Source of the DNA: Enterobacter sp. EA-1
Lineage (GTDB): Bacteria > Pseudomonadota > Gammaproteobacteria > Enterobacterales > Enterobacteriaceae
Direction of reading: 5' to 3'
Assembly (NCBI GenBank): GCA_002886105.1
Contig: CP025776.1
Location: 930,001-994,000, forward strand
DNA: 64,000 nt
Made by a program: the position numbers and the translations under genes. This document shows positions 55,134-64,000 of this stretch, piece after piece. The notes beneath the pieces are model-generated. The model did not search any database, was not told the origin of the DNA, and saw only the letters and a program-made list of their open reading frames with translations. How positions within the stretch are numbered: the first letter of the stretch is position 1; the number at the start of each line of letters is the position of its first letter.

Positions 55134-55272
55134 CCTGCCCCTCTCACGGCCTGTCATACACAAGTCTAGTAATAACGCGCGATCTGGCGATGAAAAAGCG
55201 GGATTATCTGAAAATATATGTTTAGGAAAGAGGAACGAGGAAAACGCTTCCCCCGAAGAGGAAGCGTGATCG

Positions 55273-55986
55273 TTACAGCGGATTTTTCTTGTTGCGCATC
55301 AGGTTGAGCGTCTCAACGGCGATGGAGAAGAACATCGCAAAGTAGATATAGCCTTTCGGCACATGAATAGAGACGCTTTCCGGGATCAGCGTAAAGCCGA
55401 CAAGGATCAGAAACGACAATGCCAGCATTTTGACCGACGGATGGCGATCAACAAATTCGCCAATCGGCCGCGCGGCAAACATCATCACACCAACGGCAAT
55501 CACCACAGCGGCCATCATGATAAACAGATGATCCGACAGGCCCACGGCGGTGATCACGGAATCAAGGCTGAAAATGATATCCAGCAGCATGATTTGCACG
55601 ATAGCGCCAAGGAAAGAGTGCACATTGGTCTTCAGCCCTTCTTCTTCCCCTTCGATCGATTCGTGGATCTCTTTGCTTGCTTTCCAGATCAGGAACAAGC
55701 CGCCGAGAAACAGAATCAAATCGCGGGCGGAAACGCTGTGATCAAACACGCTGAACAGTGGGTGCGCGCCGGTCACCCGAGGGCGATGGACGCCAGCAGT
55801 AACAGGCGCATGATCATTGCCGCAGCAAGCCCAAGACGACGTGCGTGATTACGTTGCGCAGTGGGAAGTTTGGCGACCACCAGAGAGAGGAAAATAATAT
55901 TGTCGATCCCGAGAACGATCTCCAGCAGCGTCAGTGTTCCGAGCGCCAGCCGGTGCGCTGGGGTCGGTTATCCATGCAAATAACAT
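55273..55986 (-). CDS. ygdQ: TerC-family membrane protein YgdQ
   Basis: About 237 residues, six to seven helices, a TerC-like integral membrane protein possibly involved in metal handling. Repaired pieces: [77 protein letters not shown] and the second conserved acidic set in [18 protein letters not shown]. The 55777-55782 CCGAGG again marks a missing CCAGG on this strand (CCTGG on the gene strand). Two or more compensating errors leave the total at 714 bases, the E. coli length. Confidence 0.87.
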
Positions 55987-56020
55987 TTAAGCAAAGTCCT
56001 GCCAAAAAAAGAAGCGCTAA

Positions 56021-56746
56021 TTATAAGCGCGAGCGTTGCTGTGGCAAAAATTTAATATCCGGATAGTAAAAATGGCGAGCCAGCAGGGCGCTGGTGAAGT
56101 TCTTTTCAGATAAAAACCGCGGGGTAAGGTGAGGATCCGTTCGCCATGCTCGCCGATTGCTTCGGTGAGTGCTTTGCTGTTGGCCGCCTTCGGGCGTAAC
56201 TGCATCACTTCGCCGTGACGTGCGGTAATGCGGGTAACTTTCCCCAACACGATCAGATCCATTAACTCTTCCCAGTCGAGACGTAACTGCTGCTCTTCCT
56301 CTTCGTTCGGGCTCCAGAGCAGCGGCGATCCAACCCGGCGTTCTGCCACCGGAATTTCCCGCGATCCTTCGATGGGGATCCATAAGACGCGCTTGAGTTT
56401 ATGGCGCACGTGGCTGGTTTCCCACACCACGCCGCTGTTGCCGGTCAACGGCGCGACGCAAACAAACGTCGTTTCCAGCGGGCGTCCCTGACTGTCCACA
56501 GGGATCGTTTTCAACTCGACGCCCAACGCTGCAAAGTCCTGTTCTGGTTTGCTACCTGCGCTTGCGCCTAACCACAGCTCGAGCAACACTCCCGTCCACC
56601 CTTTATCACGCTTGAGATCGCGGGGAACCGGCAACCCTGCCTTTGCCGCCAGTTCTCCCAGCGAGTAGCCTGCCGAGGCGCTGCGCCTGAGCCAGCAGTT
56701 GAGCTTCTGTTTCCGGAGGAGTTGTCAGTGGAGATAACGCAGACAT
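56021..56746 (-). CDS. mutH: DNA mismatch repair endonuclease MutH
   Basis: Nicks the unmethylated strand at hemimethylated GATC during MutHLS repair. Start [24 protein letters not shown]. Active-site DX6EXK is present in [17 protein letters not shown], after SKPEQ. Downstream [31 protein letters not shown] and [35 protein letters not shown] match E. coli MutH; the C-terminus has about 14 extra residues. About 241 residues. Breaks near 56665 and 56112. Presence of mutH implies Dam methylation. Confidence 0.92.
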
Positions 56747-57426
56747 GCTAAAAACCTTTTGGTTAAAAAAACAGACGGCAGTTTTGCACCGCATCCGTGC
56801 AGTTTACCTTTTCCGTGTCGGCTGAGCAATGTGATGATTTATAAGGTAATTTATTTTTTATCAACTGAGCGTTGCGCAACAGTGCGATCGGTTTTCCAAA
56901 TCTGGTCACTGACAATAAACAGGATCTTACACCATGTTATCCACAGAAAAGTGGGATAACTGGGGAAAAGCCCACTACTGTTTCGATTTACAGCCTTGAC
57001 GTGCGACGAAAATCGAATTTCTGCACAAAATGTGCCTAACTTATTGGCATAATCTGTGGATAAAAACGGCTCTGTTCGATCTTTCATCAGCGACGGGATC
57101 CGAAGAGTGATGATCATCACACTATGCCCGAAAAAAAGGTTGATAAGCCATTTAACTCGATGAATTAATGAATTTTATTTTTATCGGTCAATCATGAGTT
57201 ATTCAGACTGTTCCGGGTTTTCCTGGGTAATTCCACGCTTCTTCACAACTCTATCCACAGAAAAGGTGAATAAAACCCGTTGGCGGAGGCGGGCGCTGTT
57301 TATAACTCTGACGATAACTGTGAGTTATTCAATTGTTATCCGTCCGTATCCCTGTAATAGAGTGGTTTACCGTTATCCACGAGTGTGAAACAATCGCTTC
57401 ATTCAGATTTATTTTGAGGTAGTCCG
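56747..57426. promoter_or_regulatory. mutH-rppH intergenic region (DARS2 locus)
   Basis: About 680 bases with no gene. It contains five DnaA-box-like 9-mers (56937-56945, 57019-57027, 57031-57039, 57055-57063, and weaker 57251-57259 and 57373-57381). In E. coli this same gap holds DARS2. Promoters of mutH (leftward) and rppH (rightward) must also lie here. Confidence 0.7.
56937..57063. promoter_or_regulatory. DARS2: DARS2-like DnaA-reactivating sequence
   Basis: A core of three DnaA boxes lies in 45 bases: TTCTGCACA (57019-57027), the facing TGTGCCTAA (57031-57039) and TGTGGATAA (57055-57063); a perfect TTATCCACA is 74 bases upstream (56937-56945). DARS2 in E. coli, between mutH and ygdP (rppH), promotes ADP release from DnaA and needs IHF and Fis at nearby sites. 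The locus and box arrangement match; IHF and Fis sites were not resolved by eye. Confidence 0.75.
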
Positions 57427-57952
57427 GTGATTGATGACGATGGCTACCGCCCAAATGTGGGAATCGTAATCTGTAACCGACAGGGCCGGTGATGTGGGCC
57501 GGCGCTTTGGACAGCATTCATGGCAGTTCCCCCCGGGGGAGGGATCAACTGGAGAATCCCCGGAACAGGCAATGTACCGGGAACTGTTCGAGGAAGTGGG
57601 CTTAAGTCGTAAAGATGTTCGTATCCTTGCTTCTACCCGTAACTGGTTGCGTTACAAGTTACCGAAACGTTTGGTGCGTTGGGACACAAAGCCGGTGTGT
57701 ATCGGCCAGAAACAAAAGTGGTTTCTCCTGCAATTGGTCGGTAACGATACCGACATCAATATGCAAGCCAGTAGTACGCCTGAATTTGATGGCTGGCGGT
57801 GGGTAAGCTATTGGTATCCTGTTCGTCAGGTAGTGTCGTTTAAACGCGATGTCTACCGGCGGGTGATGAATTCGCAAGCGCGGTCATGCTGCTTCCAGGA
57901 AACGCCTCCTAAGCCGCAGAATGCGCCTGCCCGGCGACGTAAACGAGGTTAA
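57427..57952 (+). CDS. rppH: RNA pyrophosphohydrolase (RppH)
   Basis: Nudix enzyme of about 175 residues that removes pyrophosphate from 5'-triphosphate mRNA to start decay. GTG start 57427 ([20 protein letters not shown]). The Nudix box after repair is [23 protein letters not shown]-terminus [14 protein letters not shown]. Breaks near 57490, 57532, 57540-57553 and 57880; several fall at expected CCAGG. First gene before ptsP, 12 bases apart. Confidence 0.92.
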
Positions 57953-57964
57953 GCCACCCACATC

Positions 57965-60190
57965 ATGCTCACCCGACTGCGAGAAATAGTTGAGAAAGTC
58001 GCCAGCGCGCCGCGCCTTAACGAAGCGCTGGAAATACTGGTTACCGACGTTTGCCCGGCGATGGAAACCGAAGTGTGCTCGGTCTATCTCGCAGATCACG
58101 ACAGACGTTGTTTTTACCTGATGGCGACGCGCGGTTTGGAAAAAACCGCGTGGTCACACCTCGCATTCGATCAAGGGATTGTTGGTCTGGTCGGCAGGCT
58201 GGCGGAACCTATCAACCTTGCCGATGCGCAAAAACACCCCAGCTTTAAATATATTCCCGCCGTGAAAGAGGAGCGTTTTCGCGCGTTTCTTGGCGATGCC
58301 TATTATTCAGCGTCGCCAGTTGCTTGGCGTGCTGGTGGTTCAGCAGCGTGAGCTGCGCCAGTACGATGAAAGTGAAGAGTCCTTTCTGGTGACGCTCGCC
58401 ACGCAGATGGCGGCGATTCTCTCCCAGTCACAATTAAACGCGCTGTTTGGTCAATATCGCCAGACGCGTATTCGCGCGCTTCCTGCCTCCCCCGGTGTGG
58501 CAATCGCCGAAGGGTGGGTGGATGAAACGCTGCCGTTGATGGAGCAGGTCTATCAGGCCTCCACGCTGGACACCACCCTCGAAAGGGAAAGGCTGACCGC
58601 TGCGCTTGAAGAGGCCGCGAACGAATTCCGCCGCTATAGCAAACGTTTCTCCGCCGGTGCGCAAAAGAGACGGCGGCGATTTTCGATCTCTATTCGCACT
58701 TACTTTCCGATGCGCGTTTGCGCCGCGAACTGTTTGAGGAAGTCGACCGGGGTGTGGTGGCGGAGTGGGCCGTGAAAACGGTGATTGAACGTTTCGCTGA
58801 GCAGTTTGCCGCGCTTACCGACGGCTATCTGAAAGAGCGTTCGGGGATTTACGCACCCTGGGGCAGCGCCTGCTGTTCCATCTTGATGACTCCATTTCCG
58901 GGCCGAATAGCTGGCCGGAACGCTTTATTCTGGTGGCGGATGAACTGTCCGCCACGACGCTTGCCGAGCTGCCGCACGACCGACTGGTCGGGGTGGTGGT
59001 GCGCGATGGCGCAGCCAACTCGCATGCGGCGATCATGGTGCGCGCGCTGGGCATTCCGACGGTCATGGGGGCGGACATCCAGCCTTCGTTGCTGCAGCGT
59101 CGCACACTGGTGGTGGACGGGTACCGCGGTGAATTACTGGTGGATCCTGAACCGGTGCTGCTGCAGGAATACCAACGGCTTATCACGGAAGAGAACGAGT
59201 TAAGCCGTCTGGCCGAAGATGATGTGAACCTTGCCGCCCAGCTAAAAAAGCGGCGAGCGGGTCAAAGTGATGCTCAACGCGGGGTTAAGCCCGGAGCATG
59301 AAGAGAAGCTCGGTAGCCGCATCGACGGTATCGGGCTGTATCGCACCGAAATTCCGTTTATGCTGCAAAGCGGTTTTCCGTCGGAAGAGGAACAGGTGGC
59401 GCAATACGGGCATGTTGCAGATGTTCAACGATAAGCCCGTCACGTTGCGTACGCTGGATATCGGCGCCGACAAGCAACTGCCTTACATGCCAATCAGTGA
59501 AGAGAACCCGTGTCTCGGCTGGCGCGGCATCCGTATTACGCTCGACCAACCGGAAATTTTCCGGTGCAGGTGCGGGCGATGCTGCGCGCCAATGCGGCGA
59601 CCGGCAACCTCAGTATTCTGCCGCCCATGATCACCAGCATTGATGAAGTGGATGAAGCGGTTGATTGAGCGCGCAGGGCGCGAAGTGGAAGAGATGATTG
59701 GCTACGCCATTCCCAAACCGCGCATGCTGGAAGTCCCGTCGATGGTATTTATGTTGTCTCACCCGGCGACCCGCGTCGATTTTATCCTCGGTGGGGACGA
59801 ACGACCTGACACAGTACATTTTAGCGGTCGATCGCAACAATACCCGTGTGGCGAATATGTACGACAGTCTGCACCCGGCAGTGTTGCGTGCACTGGCGAT
59901 GGTGGCGGACGAGGCTGAACGTTTAGGTATTGATATCCGCTTGTGCGGTGAAATGGCCGGCGATCCCATGTGCGTTGCGGTGCTGATTGGCCTCGGGATA
60001 TCGCCATTTATCGATGAACGGTCGCTCCGTAGCGCGTATCAAATACCTGTTGCGCCGCATCGATTGCGAAGAGGCGCAGACGCTGGCAAGGCGCGCTCTG
60101 GAAGCGCAACTGGCGACAGAAGTCCGTCATCAGATCGCGGCCTTTATGGAGCGACGCGGTCTCGGCGGGTTGATTCGCGGCGGTATTTAA
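57965..60190 (+). CDS. ptsP: PTS(Ntr) enzyme I (PtsP)
   Basis: About 748 residues: an N-terminal GAF domain ([42 protein letters not shown]) followed by an enzyme-I module. It phosphorylates NPr using PEP and senses glutamine through GAF. The phospho-His is in [28 protein letters not shown]-binding blocks after repair: [33 protein letters not shown], and [18 protein letters not shown] with [10 protein letters not shown]. At least eight breaks, some where CCAGG and CCTGG are expected (about 59405, 59560). Confidence 0.92.
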
Positions 60191-60422
60191 TCACCGGGTC
60201 GTTAATTTGGCGTGGGCCGAATAAGCGTTAGCGCCATCCAGCGATGGAAGCGCTGCCGGGCAGCTCACTGTGTGGCGGGCTTTATACATATCTTTACACT
60301 TCACCGCCACCCGCGCCTTCGCCTTATGCTATGATTCGCAGCTTTGGAGCGGCCGCCGGTTGCGGTCTCGCGTGTGAACCGCTGGCTTTTTCTGGCGGAA
60401 TAACAACAAGTTGTGGTGACAC

Positions 60423-61299
60423 ATGAACAGTGGCTATCTGCATTTCCCGGACTTTGATCCGGTGATTTTTTCTCTATTGGGCCGGTTTCTCTCCACTGGT
60501 ACGGTTTGATGTATCTGGTGGGCTTCGTTTTTGCTATGTGGCTGGCGACGCGCCGGGCAAACCGTCCGGGCAGTGGCTGGACGAAAAACGAAGTTGAGAA
60601 CCTGCTCTACGCGGGTTTCCTCGGCGTATTCCTCGGCGGCCGTCTCGGCTATGTTCTGTTCTACAATTTCCCGCTGTTCCTTAACGATCCGCTTTACCTG
60701 TTCCGCGTGTGGGATGGGGGCATGTCCTTCCACGGTGGTTTGATCGGCGTGATCGTGGTGATGATCATTTTGCCAAACGTTCCGGGCGCACGTTCTTCCG
60801 TGGTCTCTGATTTTATTGCGCCGCTGATCCCCATTCGGCCTCGGGCGCGGGTCGCTTAGGCAACTTTATTAATGGCGAGCTGTGGGGCCGTGTTGATCCG
60901 GGCTTCCCGTTCACCATGTTATTCCCCGGTTCGCGCGCGGAAGACATCGCGTTGCTGCCGTCACATCCGGAATGGCAATCCATCTTTGATACTTACGGCA
61001 TGCTGCCGCGCCATATGTCGCAGTTGTATGAGCTGGCGCTGGAAGGCATCGTGCTGTTTATTATTCTCAACCTGTTTATTCGCAAACCTCGTCCGACCGG
61101 CTCAGTCTCCGGCCTGTTCCTGATTGGCTACGGTGCGTTCCGTATTATCGTTGAGTTCTTCCGCCAGCCGGATGCGCAATTTACCGGTGCATGGGTACAA
61201 TACATCAGCATGGGGCAGATTCTGTCCATTCCGATGATCGTCGCGGGCCTCATTATGATGATTTGGGCTTACCGTCGTCCGCAGCAACAAGTTTCCTGA
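60423..61299 (+). CDS. lgt: prolipoprotein diacylglyceryl transferase (Lgt)
   Basis: Essential inner-membrane enzyme attaching diacylglyceryl to lipobox cysteines; about 291 residues, seven helices. Starts [28 protein letters not shown]; the conserved Arg and signature HGGLIGV and [14 protein letters not shown] (repaired) are present. The CCTCGG at 60839-60844 should be CCTGG for [13 protein letters not shown]. Breaks also at 60482 and 60832. Followed six bases later by thyA. Confidence 0.92.
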
Positions 61300-61305
61300 G
61301 GAACC

Positions 61306-62096
61306 ATGAAACAGTATTTAGAATTGATGCAAAGGTGCTGAATGAAGGCACCCCCGAAAAACGACCGCACCGGGACAGGCACGCTGTCTATTTTTGGCCA
61401 TCAGATGCGCTTTAACCTGCAGGACGGCTTCCCGCTGGTGACCACCAAGCGCTGCCATTTGCGTTCAATTATTCATGAGCTGCTGTGGTTTCTGCAGGGT
61501 GATACCAATATCGCTTATTTGCATGAAAACAATGTCTCCATCTGGGACGAATGGGCTGATGAGCAGGGCAACCTTGGCCCGGTGTATGGCAAACAGTGGC
61601 GCGCATGGCCAACGCCGGATGGCCGCCATATTGACCAGATCACCACCGTTATCAATCAACTGAAAAACGACCCGGATTCACGCCGTATTATCGTTTCGGC
61701 GTGGAACGTCGGCGAGCTGGATAAAATGGCGCTGGCCCCGTGCCACGCTTTCTTCCAGTTCTATGTGGCGGATGGCAAGCTCTCCTGCCAGCTCTATCAG
61801 CGCTCCTGCGACATCTTCCTCGGCCTGCCGTTTAATATCGCCAGCTACGCGTTGCTGGTGCATATGATGGCGCAGCAGTGCGACCGAGCCCGTGATTTTG
61901 TCTGGACCGGCGGTGATACCCACTTGTACAGCAACCACCGGATCAGACCCGCCTGCAACTGAGCCGCGAACCTCGCGCGTTGCCGAAACTGGTTATCAAA
62001 CGTAAGCCCGCGTCGCTGTTTGATTACCGCTTCGACGATTTCGAGATTGAAGGCTACGATCCTCACCCGGGGATTAAAGCGCCGGTCGCTATCTGA
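61306..62096 (+). CDS. thyA: thymidylate synthase (ThyA)
   Basis: 264-residue enzyme methylating dUMP. Start [38 protein letters not shown]; the catalytic Cys is in [14 protein letters not shown], phosphate-binding in [23 protein letters not shown]. The end [26 protein letters not shown] is identical to E. coli. Errors near 61332, 61355, 61885 and 61944 (CACCGGATC for CACCTGGATC). Confidence 0.93.
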
Positions 62097-62114
62097 TCGC
62101 GTTCAACATGACAC

Positions 62115-62143
62115 AACCGGTGCAGCGATGCGCCGGTTTTTTT
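62115..62143 (+). terminator. terminator of thyA
   Basis: AACCGG / CCGGTT arms with a 12-base loop followed by seven T, 19 bases after the thyA stop. Confidence 0.7.
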
Positions 62144-62280
62144 CGCCTAAAAAATGCATTTTCGGCGTCGCTTCCGGCAAATCTGCAACGCTTTGCAACA
62201 ACGAATCTTTCCTTCGTAGCTCCTCGTAAAAGCCGTTTTCCTCGCTCGCTATCGTGTCTCTTGCATCGCAGACTCTCGCC

Positions 62281-62740
62281 ATGAAACGTGAACATGGCTT
62301 TACCCTGATGGAAACCCTCGTGGCGATAGCACTGATCGTTATCCTCTGCGGAACGGGACTCTCCGGCTGGCAGCGCTGGCAGGCACAGCAACGACTGTGG
62401 CAAACCGCATTGCAGGCGCGTCATTTTCTGGAACGCCTGCGCGATGATGCGAACGGACAAAACCGCTCGCAGCGTGTTTATGGTGTACATGAGGGGGGAC
62501 GCTGGTGTCTGGCAAACACACCCGTACAGACCTGCGAGGCTGCTGGGCCTTTTGTGTTGACCCCGGACTGGCCAGAAGTGACGTTGGTGGAAGTCACGCC
62601 TTCATTGGGGTTCTATGGTCTGCGCAATAGCGCATGGCCGGGGCATATTCACCTGCGCAGTGACGCCGGGGAGTGGCGAATAGTGGTTTCCACCGGGAAG
62701 GATCAGAATGTGCCAACAAGCCGTGGAGTCGCTATGTTAA
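62281..62740 (+). CDS. ppdA: prepilin-type protein PpdA
   Basis: Minor pseudopilin-like protein of about 152 residues. Prepilin cleavage motif REHGFTLMETLVAIALIVIL (Gly-Phe with Glu5). Ends FYGLRNSAWPGHIHLRSDAGEW and, after repair of the expected CCTGG at 62691, STWGRIRMCQQAVESLC with TAA 62738-62740 overlapping the ppdB start. ppdA-ppdB-ygdB-ppdC lie between thyA and recC in E. coli. Confidence 0.87.
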
Positions 62741-63291
62741 GCCGGACGCGAGGATTTTCACTGCTGGAGACATTGCTGGCGATGGCGATAAGCAGCGTGC
62801 TACTGCTCGCTTCGGCTCGTTTTACCGGCATTGCAATCGGGAGTGCTACACCACCGCACACAAACGGCGGAGGATGAATTGTGGCTGCGTGCGTGGACCG
62901 TGGCGAAACATCTGCAGCGTGCAGGATATTGCAATGGGCGATGTAGCGGTGAGCCGCTGGTGATTCGCGATGCCGGGGCGTGTGTGATTGTGCAATGGGA
63001 TGCGAACAGTAATGGCCGCTGGGAGCCTTCAGGGCATAGCGAATCGGAGCAGACAGGGTTTCGTCTGCAAAAGGGGCGCTGGAAACGCTACGTGGCGCAA
63101 CCACGTGCACGGGACGCGGTTGGGAAAAAACCACCGATCCGGCTCAGATGACGGTACAGCGTTTTAACGTTGCGCTACGCCGTACAGCGGGTTTTGCTCC
63201 CATCATCACAGTGACGCTGGCGGCGCGCGTGGCCGGGCAAAACGGGCGAGAGATGGTCGCAGCCCTCGACGTGACAGGGTACAACTTATGA
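62734..63291 (+). CDS. ppdB: prepilin-type protein PpdB
   Basis: About 186 residues. Starts MLSRTRGFSLLETLLAMAISSVLLL, overlapping the ppdA stop; prepilin motif with Gly-Phe-Ser and Glu5. Repaired continuation LPALQ, then EDELWLRAWTVAKHLQRAGYCNGRC and IVQWDANSNGRWE as in E. coli PpdB. Ends DVTGYNL with TGA overlapping the ygdB ATG. Breaks near 62826 and 63083-63125. Confidence 0.85.
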
Positions 63292-63695
63292 ACCGTCAAC
63301 GCGGGATGTCATCGCTGGCGCTGGTCTTGTTGTTACTGTTGCTGGGTAGCCTGATGCTAAATGGCCTGAACCAGCAGTTAACCAGCCATATCTGGCGGGT
63401 CAACCATGAACGCAAAATGTTGCGCCGCCTTGCAGAGAGCCATTCGGCAATGGAGTGGGCGCGGGTTCAACTCTGGACGCCGCAGCCTGCGTTGCAGTGT
63501 CTCGGGCAGGTTGAACGGCAGTGGCAAGCTTGTTTGCGTATTTTTGCCGATGAGACCGCATTATTGATCGTGGCATATGAAGAGGCGCAACTGTGGCGAC
63601 TTGGGCAGGTGAGTCAGCAACGCGTGATTTTTTCGCCACACGGCTGGAGTGATTTCTGCCCGTTAAAGGAGCCTGCGCAATGTCTGCTCCCGTAA
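63288..63695 (+). CDS. ygdB: DUF2509 protein YgdB
   Basis: 135 residues, intact frame. N-terminal hydrophobic anchor MSSLALVLLLLLLGSLMLNGL, then LTSHIWRVNHERKMLRRLAESHSAMEWARVQLW and a Cys pair region (ALQCLGQ, WQACLRI, DFCPLKEPAQC). Type-IV-pilin-associated minor protein by context; function unproven. Overlaps ppdC by 16 bases. Confidence 0.87.
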   Translation: MNRQRGMSSLALVLLLLLLGSLMLNGLNQQLTSHIWRVNHERKMLRRLAESHSAMEWARVQLWTPQPALQCLGQVERQWQACLRIFADETALLIVAYEEAQLWRLGQVSQQRVIFSPHGWSDFCPLKEPAQCLLP

Positions 63696-64000
63696 ATAAT
63701 CAGGCAGGCTTTAGCCTGACGGAAGTGTTGCTGGCCATGGTATTAATGGTGATGGTGGTCACCGCCCTTGGCGGTTATCATCGGGCTTTGGCGTCGGGCT
63801 TTGCCAGCGCCAGTCAGTGGCGGCAGCTATGGCGTTGCGCATGGCAGCAGGCGCAACCGACACCTCCGCCGTTGCCTCCAGTTGGCGGGTCCAGCGGCTG
63901 CAGACAACTGCAGAGGGATGTGTCAGCATCCATGTTACCGTCATCTCGCCAGTGGGCAGGCAGGGGCAAATGACACGGTTATTTTGCCCACTTAGTCAGT
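63680..64000 (+). CDS. ppdC: prepilin-type protein PpdC, cut by window end
   Basis: Prepilin motif NNQAGFSLTEVLLAMVLMVMVVTALGGYHRAL. The C-terminal end after repair reads VTVISPVGRQGQMTRLFCPLSQ, matching the E. coli PpdC tail, and the last base of the window is the first base of the expected stop. Breaks near 63832, 63890 and 63960. In E. coli recC follows. Confidence 0.83.

Noticed and set aside
54837-55169. Plus-strand frame of 110 codons opposite ygdR
   Set aside because: Overlaps the ygdR terminator and lipoprotein gene in antisense; no family features.

Overview
The window is chromosomal DNA from a plant-associated member of the Enterobacteriaceae. The right end (galR, omrB/omrA, aas-lplT, tas, ygdR, ygdQ, mutH, rppH-ptsP-lgt-thyA-ppdA-ppdB-ygdB-ppdC) keeps the gene order of the Escherichia coli recC-lysR region, and the protein sequences are close to, but not, E. 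coli. A type I cellulose operon, methionine-to-cysteine genes of the Klebsiella type and an oligogalacturonate catabolic set suggest Kosakonia, Klebsiella or a neighbouring genus. I lean towards Kosakonia; this is inference.

Most genes are interrupted by one- or two-base frameshifts, including essential or conserved ones (lgt, thyA, ptsP, mutH, lysA, aas). Many of the breaks fall where the conserved protein requires CCAGG or CCTGG but the text reads CCGAGG, CCTCGG or CCGG; others are G/C or A homopolymer errors. I read this as base-calling error at Dcm-methylated sites, not gene decay. CDS entries therefore span the whole reconstructed gene, and the evidence names the breaks.

Layout. (1) 1-1400: an unknown gene and an OxyR paralogue. 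(2) 1745-13991, minus strand: a cellulose operon read bcsO-like, bcsA, bcsB, bcsC, bcsD, PAS-GGDEF, galU paralogue, bcsZ (GH8). It faces an EAL phosphodiesterase (14557-16213) and a PAS-GGDEF cyclase (17292-18612), so synthase, substrate supply and c-di-GMP turnover sit together. (3) 18688-24116: mtcB-mtcC reverse transsulfuration genes divergent from a metNIQ methionine importer, then a yqeF thiolase. (4) 25966-40336: a pectin-oligomer island with kdgM porin, ogl, kduI-kduD, togMNAB, a second ogl and kdgF, with several KdgR-like operators. It is split by araE and by a chromosomal pore-forming colicin with its convergent immunity gene and a LexA box. (5) 40489-43481: ygeA and the divergent lysR/lysA pair. 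(6) 43478-48745: an AscG-like repressor, a beta-glucoside PTS IIC, a GH1 phospho-glucosidase, a UxuR/ExuR-like regulator and a GNAT protein. (7) 48790-64000: the conserved galR-to-ppdC backbone, with the OmrA and OmrB small RNAs and a DARS2-like DnaA-box cluster between mutH and rppH.

No tRNA, rRNA, CRISPR array or recognisable insertion sequence was seen.
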